Below, piece after piece: positions 55,648 through 64,000 of a DNA stretch of 64,000 bases. Origin of the DNA: Isoetes taiwanensis (taxonomy: Eukaryota; Streptophyta; Lycopodiopsida; Isoetales; Isoetaceae). The DNA is taken from contig JAJEKV010000005.1 in assembly GCA_021234155.1 (NCBI GenBank), positions 10,904,572 through 10,968,571 on the forward strand. Reading direction: 5' to 3'. A program made the translations under genes and the position numbers. Every line of letters starts with the position of its first letter. Position 1 is the first letter of the stretch. The notes under the pieces are model-generated. The model was not told the DNA's origin and did not search any database. It saw only the letters and a list, made by a program, of their open reading frames with translations.

Positions 55648-57717
55648 TCATGCCAGAACAAGGCCACAAGATAGGGCCATTAGCAGCACAGCACCCTCTT
55701 CCTCATCTTTGGAAAAAGATCTCCTCAAGGCAGGAGATTTCCCAATGCGGGAATTGTATGTCGACAGTGGCGTCGACAACTTCGAAGATAGGACCTTCGA
55801 TGAACTGCTCCGGTGGCCAAATGAGGCTGATCTACCAAAATTTCCTTCCTTTTTCTCTCTGATAAAGGACATTCTGCTTCTCTTGTAAGTATGGTGGGAA
55901 CCATCCATGCCTACATCCTGATCTTGCTTTCTCTTTGCTGGACTAGAAGTTGTGACCTGAGTATCCTGATTATTGCTTGCAGACATTCTTCTAGCCTTCC
56001 TCAATCTTATCCCACATGCATTACAGAGAGACTGCAGAAATAGAAACATTAGAAGATAAGTATACCACAATTCAAAACTGCAAAAGGAATACAAGACATG
56101 ATGAAGATAACAACAGATCTATAAACAGGAGTGCTTATGGATATGACCATGTTTTATATCCACCAACATCTAATCGATGAACTAAACTGTTTCAAACTTA
56201 ATGAACCTGAAGGCATTTGTCTACTCTGATCTACTAATATAATGTTCACAGATCTCCAGATCTAATTTCTTAAACAATAAGCCATCTCTATTGTAGACAA
56301 ATCCACTTTGATACTAGTAAACTATTGCCTCAAAACTGATGATCAATAAAATTAAGGCAAGAATGAAAATTTTACCTTAGGACCAAGGGGGCCATTTCTC
56401 CAAAGAGGAGTCTTCATGGTACCACAGTGCTTGCAAGTTCTGGAGATGTTATGGGAGTTATTAGCCATGGCAGAGCTGTTGATGGCATGAGAAGCCTTGG
56501 CAGGACCATCAGTTAAATGCCTGCGCTTAGGCGAAACGGCATTGGAGATCTTAGCAGATTCATCCTTCCACTTAGCAGCCTTGGAAGAGGAAGGCAAGTA
56601 AGATCTTCTAGCAGAGTTTTTCTCGCTCACATAGCCGCAGTCGGTAGAGCAGCTATCAAGGGAATCGCCCCTGAGATTTTCATTCTCCTGGTCCAGATCT
56701 TCCCCACCAACATCATCATCTTCTTCCTCCTCCTCCTCTTCCTGTTCTTCATGAGCCTGCATCAATCAAGACGAAAAACATATAAAACAGACAGAAAATT
56801 CCACCAAACAGATCATTTCTTCAAAAACAGAATCATTTCTACATTATTTTAAGCTGGAACAGATCGCATGCAGATGCCGCTGACCCCAGTAGTAAAATAC
56901 GATATAATCCCTTCAATCCGGCAAGCAACAACCCACAAAAAAACAAAGCTAACAACAGACAACCAGAGCCAAAATCATACTCAGATCATCAAGGTCAAGG
57001 TCAGATCATGCCAAAACCTACCTTCGAATCGGCATCTCGAGCGGACCCAGTTGCAGGGACAGGCTTTTCGGACTCCGAATCATCCGAGAAATGGTCTGCG
57101 TCTTCTCTACACTCTAAATCATCAACTCTGTAAGCACTCGTGAGGCAATCCTCGCTCAAATGATGCCTTTTCTTCAGCTCTTCATTACCCATATCATGAT
57201 CTTCTTCTTCGTCTTCTTCGTCTTCGAGCTCATTTTCTTCGTCTTCTTCCCTTAAAATCTCATGGGCTGTTAAATCTATGGGAGGCCTCCTTAAGGGCGA
57301 TCCAGACCTTGAAAGACGGGGAGGGGTCTCTGCACCTCCTATGCTTTCTAGATTTGAAGACACAGTGCAATCTGTTGTGTCCGTATCAGAGCCGCTTTCA
57401 CATTTTTTCACCTTCTGATCCTCATCTTCTGCCTCAGATTTGAGAAACCCGTTTTGGGGTTTGATTTCTACAACTGCAGACACCCCCTTTGCATCAAGAT
57501 AAGATTTCTGATCGGCATCTGGTGCTTTAGGGGGTGAGTGCAGAGCTGAGCGCATCATCCTTCTCCTTGTGCAGACACGCCTCTGCGGCGACCCTGTAGT
57601 TATGGAGCTCTTCATATCTAAACCAATGTCGTCCTTCACCTGCGTTTGGCGAAGCCAGAACTTCTTATAGTGGCTGGTTCCGTAAACAGGAGGAGAGAAA
57701 CAGGGAACCTGCAGCAT
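55648..57717 (-). CDS. B-class GATA transcription factor with LLM motif
   Basis: Three exons, all phase 0 with GT-AG borders: 57717-57022, 56756-56376 and 56031-55648, about 486 residues. The single zinc finger is C-X2-C-X18-C-X2-C, split by intron 2 after NGPLGPK, the place usual for this class; KTPLWRNGP and SLCNACGIR are diagnostic. A basic tail follows (RKARR). The C-terminus carries the LLM motif (AVLLMALSCGL) that marks the GNC/GNL/GATA15-type subfamily, regulators of greening, cytokinin and light responses. The nuclear role is inferred from family. The start ATG at 57717 is followed by MLQVPCFSPPVYG. An in-frame upstream ATG at 57771 exists. The ~350-residue region before the finger is long for the class and holds two acidic stretches (Glu/Asp-rich, about residues 170-195 and 233-250). 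Confidence 0.85.
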
Positions 57718-58960
57718 GATATAGATCACTTCTCCCAAAAATTTCTTATCCCTTTTGCCTGATCCGATCACCCTTTTGCCTAAAACTGTTCAAAAAAAGC
57801 TCTCCTCTGCATCCTGGCCAGACCGAATATAGTAGACTGAATTCTTTTCCTTCCAATTTTTGCCCTTGAACAACTGCATTACAAGCTGCACAGCTGATCC
57901 GCCGCTACTGCCCCTTATATCTTGTTGTAAGATCTTTCCTTTTCTGAGCATGGGATCACCAAATATGGCCAGATATCCTTCCTTTCTGAGCTAATCCTCA
58001 TGCGCCGACACTCAGAAAACCTACGACAGACATGGTCCGATCGATCAAAACAAATGCAAAACAGAGATTATATGCCCTAAGAGGATGACCCACGAAGGAA
58101 AATCGATGCCCTAGACGGGAAAGCCAATCGATCCAATGCCAGAAAGACGATTACACTACCAAAGAGCAGATTTAAGCTTAAAAGGATGATTCGGAGGCTG
58201 TTCCTTCGAGCCAGAGGCGCAGAGCAGAGACAGGATAATTTGAAGGAGCTAAAAAGAGGCCCTGGAATGTCGAAGAAGCAATCGAAGCTTTGTGGATAAG
58301 AGAATGAATGGCTGGTAATGGATTGATGCGAGAAAAGTGGGGCAGGAACGAAAAATTGGAAAGTAGAGGAGAAACCTTCCCGGATCGAAGGAATCTGTGC
58401 AAAAGCGAAAAGCGAAGGCTTCACAGGACCAACATGATCAGAAAATTCATCTCCGGCGCTGATCAAGGTCTATCTAAGAAGAAGAATTGGAGCCCCAGAT
58501 CCTCTCGACGGAAGAAGGCCCGAGGGGGCGCCGCCGCGGCGACGCCGCAGCGCCGCTAAGATAAGCGGGGAGTTTTGGCCGTTCATCCCGGGAGCAGCAA
58601 TAGCCGTCGATTCCTAATCTTGATGAAGGATCGGACGGTTCTGAGCGCCCGTCAGGGTTGCCCCTGTCACGACCGCAGGGCGGGCATGGGTGAAAAGCGA
58701 CGGGCGGTAAAAGCCGTCAGGGGTAAATGGAATTGGATGGCTGGTTGAGGTCCGAAGGGCTAAAATTCTAAACGAGGCAACGGGTGTCTAAGATTAGCAC
58801 AAATACGCCCTAATTTGGGAAGGGGCGACGTGGGCGGGTGTGGGCCGTTGGATGAGGGGCTAGGGTTTGGGCTTGCGTAACCCTAAAGTCAGTGCGGTCG
58901 CTATAGGTATTTTTTTTTCGGGGAGTTCCCAGGCGGCGGGATGGCTGCCTGGCGGCGGGG
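57718..58960 (-). promoter_or_regulatory. GATA gene leader and GC-rich promoter region
   Basis: Going upstream from the GATA start, 57.8-58.5 kb is T/C-rich on the sense strand and contains short upstream frames, one of 129 codons (58466-58077) that I take as leader sequence rather than a protein. At 58500-58560 the DNA is very GC-rich (GGCGCCGCCGCGGCGACGCC), unlike the rest of the window, and stays CpG-rich to about 58.95 kb. This fits a promoter; no TATA box was assigned. Confidence 0.4.
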
Positions 58961-61900
58961 CGACCATACATTGATGTTTTACAACTGGCCTGGGGCCTGG
59001 CCATATGACCAAATTTTTTCACCCCTAAATTAAGCCCCATGTCTCTATTCCATGTGGAAAAACGTGCCCTTAACTAACTCACTGCGTATACTATTCCTCC
59101 AAATTTAGCATACCTTCATTTCTCAAACCCCCAATCTAATGGGGTCAAAAGAATACACATTGTTCACATACACGAGTGCAAACGTCCATGACCCTGGCCT
59201 ATAGTCCTGGTCTCTAAAGAAAAAAAAAAAAAAAAAAAGCTGACGTGGCATGACACTTGGCATAGCTACAATCGCGGCAAATCGATCACCTCGGGTTATG
59301 CAACCCTGCTAAAAAAACAAAGAGATTCTAGCAGGTGCCCCAAATAAAACACCTCCAAGACCTTCTCAACCCATATTAGGGTGTGCCCGACATATTTGCA
59401 TAACCTTCCACCCAGACCTTTTTGGTTCTACCTTTGACGACATTCGACATTCGAACTCCGTCCCTTTCTCCTTGTGTTCTGTCCCTGACCCCATATATGT
59501 CCATCCATCCTATAGGCTCCGGTTCCTTTCCTTCCCTTGGCTTCCCTCTGCCTAGTAAGTTGCTCCTCGTGAACCAATTCCTTCCAGGTCCTTCTTGTCT
59601 TCCGATTCTCTACCTGACAAGCCGGATCTCGAGCTGGCTTATCTCCTTCCCCATTGAATCAGTGCATCCTATAGAAACAAGTCATTTGCTGGACAACTGC
59701 TTGCAAATGACCTGTTAGAGCATGGTAGTATAACACCTTAATGTTTAGGTAGGGTCCAAGGTCAGGTTGCTGCTACTGTCGTGCGGGACCCCTTCAACTG
59801 GGGTCCTCGAGTAGCTCCATTCTCTACCAACATTGCATCATGTTCCTCCCCTTATCCCTGGGCTTGGCATTTCGCTTCCCAATGGGTGGCCAACCTTTTG
59901 ACAAGGGGGCACATGATAAAAAGGAGAGAGGATTTTTGTTTGCCCTAGGTGAATGTTGTGGTGAAATATGGAACTACATCCACACTCTGGCAAAGGGATA
60001 TACTTACTAGGGCCTCATTGCCTGCATGTGAATCATCCTCAATTCCCAGGGGCTCTGTAAATATGTGTGCCGATAACGGATTAGGAATGAATGGGTGAGA
60101 TATGCTCCTCATAAAGGTAAGGACCCTCTTTGTTCACGTAGCCCATGGATTTGTAGGGATGTAAAAGAGCAGTATCTCAAATCCTAGACAAAATATCTTG
60201 GAGGGATTAGAGAACTAGAAAATTCCTTGTAAAAAGGCACACTAGATTCCCTTGAAGCCCTTTTCATACCACATAAGCTCATGTAAGACTTCATACCACA
60301 ACAAACAAAAGTAATAATGAATCCTCCATATGCTAGATTCTTTTACTACCATGCAAAATCAATCAATATTCAAGGACTAACGAGAATTACAATGATGGGA
60401 TTGTCTTGGAAAACATTTATTATGGTTCCAAGTTTTAGGAAATCTCATACTAGGTAAAATATACCTAATCTGATTGGCCATAATTGTCCATGTCATGTAT
60501 TACTTTTTCCTTCAAAAATCTTCCCACTCACTTTTACATTCAAATCAGGGGTGTTTATTTTTCTATTGTGATAGTTCCATTTCTTTTATGATTGAGCACG
60601 TGTTGGTGCATAAAAGGGAACCAATGCTCCCTCATGTCCCAAAAAAGGGGACTTATGCTCATTGATGTTGTGCATAAGTTTAAGCTTTTTTGAGTTGAAA
60701 TAATTTTTAATGAGCTCTTGGTATGATTTTATGTACTGTTTAGGATATAGTAAATTATCGATTGAGTAGTATATTGTGAGCACCAATCATTCCTCGACTA
60801 GGGAAAGTTGATTCGAATGCAGCTCATATGTATCATATAGAAACTGAGTAATGGTCAAGTCAAATTTTAGAGGATTGAATCACAGTATTGTTATTCAGTT
60901 GCATACATTATTGAAGAAGAATACCCCATTGTCTTCTATAATTATTAGAATTTGAAGAGGCAGAAGAGAGGTTATTTGAATAATTATAAGATGAAAATAG
61001 AGTAAGTTGAAGTCAACTATGCGCTTGTTTATAGATGAATTTGTGTCATTGTGATGGTGCATAGTTTGAGAAGTTCCTTTCTTTTTTTAATAATATACAT
61101 AACCAAGATATATACAAGTTGAGATATGGATGGACCAACTTATTTTATAGATGATGTTTTTCCATTGGGTTTGGACTTTCATTTGAAGAATGACGTCATC
61201 AAGTACATACAACTAGTAATCAAAGAAGTCATGAGTTTGAAACTTGGCAAAGTTATAACAAACAAATTGGGAAACAAAATGGGATGTCTAGAGTGGGAAG
61301 TAGATATTGTGGCTCTCTATAGATTATAAGTGGGTATTTGTATAGATTCCTGTAGTATCACGTATTTTTGGATTGCCTCCTTAGATAATTGTGGCTCACA
61401 ATAATTATTCACTACGAACAGATGAATAAAGGCCTTGTAAAATGTGCAGCCTACGACGCTTCCAAAACCAGATCCTAGATGAAATGCCTTCTGCTTAACT
61501 AGGGCCCATGTACCTGGCTAGGATGCCAAGAGACCATATTGGCTATCTAGTATATTGTTAAATAAACCTTGGAGCCAGGACCTTGCTGGTTGAACTTCTG
61601 GACAAGTTTTCGGCATCTAAAATGCAAAGCAGACATACTGCAAATATATGAAGATCGGAACGATGCGACAAGGTATATACGCAAACACCTATATAAAACT
61701 TGCCATCAAAGTATTGAAACTTTAAGATGGAGCAACTTAACCCAAAGCTATTGCCATGTACGAGCCAACGTGAGTTTTGGGATCTACAATTGCCCAGCCA
61801 TTTGGCAGTGGGAGAGGCTATGGAGCTAAAAGAAGAAGATATATGGAGCGGATAAAGTACTTGCCTTTGTGAATATCCTCGTGACAACCCACAAACCTCT

Positions 61901-62499
61901 TTCCATAACACCACTTCCACTATGAGAGGCAAGCTACCTTCTCCCATACAGTTACATCCTAATGTGAGAGTAAGAATCTTGCTTGAAATGCAGGCCACAT
62001 GACAACAGACGACTACCTTCATACCACGCTCACCTTCAATTGTTGAATCTCCAGTAGCAATGAGCTTATTTTTATAAATTCTTTTATTTTCTAGTATCAT
62101 TGTTACTGCAAGGTTTCTTCCTTGACAAACTTTTGAGGCGAGGATTTTATATCCTAGTACTAATAGTTGTAATAGTTAAATTTTTTGGGTCCCATCGTTA
62201 GCCTTACAAGTGGCCCTCAAGCACGAGATATACGTAAATAACATCATCTCACCAAAGATAGTCAAGCATGATAGATCGTCCCAGACCAAAACCTCTCTAG
62301 TTACCAAGAAGTGTAAGACCACTCTAAAGTGAGCAGTGGAGCATGACCCTTTTCACGGCTCTCATGGTCATGGCTAGCACTGCATCACTACAATTTCAGA
62401 TGATCATAGAACCGTGCCATACGACCATTTCTATTTGCCCACAGATCTTAGAGATTCCTAGAGATGTTATAGACTCAATCGCAGGAGTGGTTGTTGCGT
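58961..62499. other. Unassigned sequence
   Basis: A run of A (about 59220-59238) is the only simple repeat. A minus-strand frame of 180 codons at 61558-62100 has no recognisable domain and is not supported as a gene. No transposon ends were seen. Confidence 0.25.
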
Positions 62500-62880
62500 T
62501 GGGCCTAAGGCCAATGTACCATACATCATGTTTTGACTTAGATGTTTAGCGAGATTTTGAGTTTCTTGGTTTTTCTTGATCGTAGTTCTGTGATAGAATA
62601 GAGGCTTATTGTAACTAAGTATTTTGTACTCAAAGTTTTTTGCATCTCATTATTGTCTTATTTCTTTCTTTTTTCTCTTGTCAGGGGTCCACAACAATAT
62701 TTGTTAACATATTAATATATCATTTTTTTTTCTATTTTGGGCCTAATGCCAATGTGCCATATATATCATGTTTAGACTTAGATGTTTAGCGAGATTTTAA
62801 GTATCTTGCTCTTTCCGGATCGTCGCACTTTGCTAAATTAAAGGTTTGTTGTGCAACACATTCAACATCTAAGTATATTT
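62500..62880. repeat. Diverged direct repeat, ~240-bp spacing
   Basis: GGGCCTAA.GCCAATGT.CCATA...CATGTTT.GACTTAGATG and TTTAGCGAGATTTTAAG appear at 62500-62570 and again at 62741-62805, followed in both by CTTG.TCTTT.C.GATCGT. An old tandem duplication. Confidence 0.7.
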
Positions 62881-63237
62881 CACTTAGATTAATCCTACTT
62901 ATCTGGGTCCACAGCAGCATCTATTAACACTAGAGTTGTTACTGGAACTATTCTGGGTTCATCCACCAGTATTGGTCTGACATACCTTCTGCCACTTAAA
63001 CCCAGGTATCTAACAAGAAAAATTTCCATTTCACAATATACCACTACTTTTAGAATCCTCACTCGATTCTTTATGGTTATGGAGGATTTCATGACTAATA
63101 GATTTATTGATATGTTGTGTTGATTGCCCGAACCTCATAGAATTCAGCAGTTCTTACACCAGGTTAGAACTGCATTCTCTAAAAGGGGTCCAAACGTTTC
63201 TAAATTGAAAGTAATTGATATTTTATGATAAAGCGCA
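62881..63237. other. Unassigned sequence
   Basis: No gene, repeat or signal recognised. Confidence 0.25.
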
Positions 63238-63238
63238 C

Positions 63239-63277
<39 letters not shown>

Positions 63278-63290
63278 CGCGTGCGTGTTT
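63238..63290. repeat. (GT)n(GC)n microsatellite
   Basis: About 15 GT units followed by GC units and GTGCGTG, then a T-run. Alternating purine-pyrimidine DNA of this kind can adopt Z-form. The 60-codon ORF with Cys-Val repeats across it is an artefact. Confidence 0.9.
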
Positions 63291-64000
63291 TTTTTTTATA
63301 TTTATTTATGGAAGGACATCAGTCTTTATTAATCACTCTCAAACAATTGCACTTAATGCATGACCTCACGACATGCCCTGCATGCCCATTTAAGTAGAAT
63401 CTTATCACTTCTTTGTAACCTGCATGGTGTGTCTAACGTAACGACTCTTTCCAATCTTCTTTCACAACCATCATGTTATACTATGAGTGTTCCGGCTGTA
63501 GACTTAAGAATTGAATGTTTTTTATTATTCACGGCGATCAATCAACCTATGAGATCCAATACAAAAGCGCAGCAGGCGTATTACTGCCGGGTTAAAGAAC
63601 CCCTGCCCTGAGTGGTTTTCGAGCGAAAAATTGTGGCAACAATAAGACTTCTGACAAGCTATACAAATATATATATGTACATGAGCAAGTATTTTTTGCT
63701 CATCAGATGGTTGTCTGGGGCATATCTAAGCCCTCAGATCCATTATCTCCTGAATGTATGCTCGTGATCGCATCAAAGCCATGCTCAATATCATGTGTAG
63801 TGGCTCGTCGGGCCTGACCAAGAGAGTGTATCATGCTCAGATCTGATCATATGCCGATCTCAAAGCTTGCCGAGGAAACAAGTGTCAAAATAATGCCTCA
63901 AGCTGTCCCAATCTACCTCTGTCTCCATCTGTATGCACCTTTGCTCTTGCACATTCCATCTGGCTCGACACTGAGCTCTCTTATCCTTCCAATAGGCCTT
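63291..64000. other. Unassigned sequence to window end
   Basis: Mixed-composition DNA with no open frame above 83 codons and no recognised element. A gene crossing the right edge cannot be excluded. Confidence 0.25.

Noticed and set aside
58077-58466. 129-codon ORF upstream of the GATA gene
   Set aside because: Ser/Phe/Pro-rich reading of the pyrimidine-rich leader; more likely 5' UTR with upstream frames than a protein gene.
61558-62100. 180-codon minus-strand ORF
   Set aside because: No recognisable motif, no codon-use signal and no splice or promoter context; long enough to be worth one database search but not supportable here.

Overview
The window is nuclear DNA of a seed plant. The evidence is GT-AG split genes, a B-class GATA factor with a C-terminal LLM motif, a PIN-LIKES (PILS) carrier and dense decayed Ty3/gypsy, Ty1/copia, L1-type LINE, PIF/Harbinger and SINE repeats. 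The species cannot be fixed from the sequence. Only three host loci are supported with confidence; most of the rest is repeat.

Layout: 1-1.33 kb (+), last exons of a gene resembling the plant ATAD5/ELG1 clamp unloader. 1.6-3.1 kb (-), an intronless PILS carrier with the relic of a second copy next to it. 3.8 kb, a hexanucleotide microsatellite. 4.19-6.63 kb, a non-autonomous PIF/Harbinger-like element with TAA target duplications. 6.6-18.1 kb, mostly featureless DNA with a 430-bp repeat family carrying a tRNA-type promoter (three copies) and a few orphan exon-like pieces. 18.1-28.0 kb, two decayed copies (A and B) of one gypsy family on the minus strand, separated by a copia LTR-gag fragment. 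28.1-29.1 kb (-), an unrecognised coding-like segment cut by a LINE at 29.1-36.1 kb (+). 36-39.4 kb, minisatellite, tRNA-derived SINE and a 671-bp tandem duplication. 41.3-47.7 kb (-), an unusual LTR element. 47.7-55.6 kb, simple and hairpin repeats. 55.6-57.7 kb (-), the GATA gene, with a GC-rich upstream region to about 58.9 kb. 59-64 kb, almost nothing recognisable.

The most unusual object is the 41.3-47.7 kb element. It has an LTR with matching TGTGAC/GTCACA ends, a primer-binding site of the initiator-Met-tRNA type, and then, where gag should be, an unfamiliar protein whose reading runs into a degenerate histone H3-like domain. A second unfamiliar ORF follows, and the unit is cut by an A24 tract. 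A second, smaller LTR element lies inside the LTR, with its own primer-binding site and polypurine tract. The H3 part carries two frameshifts and lacks its C-terminal helix end, so this copy is dead, but it may mark histone capture by a retroelement family.

The genes do not form an operon or a pathway. The three host genes are independent loci in repeat-rich DNA. All functional statements rest on motifs read by eye; no database search was possible.
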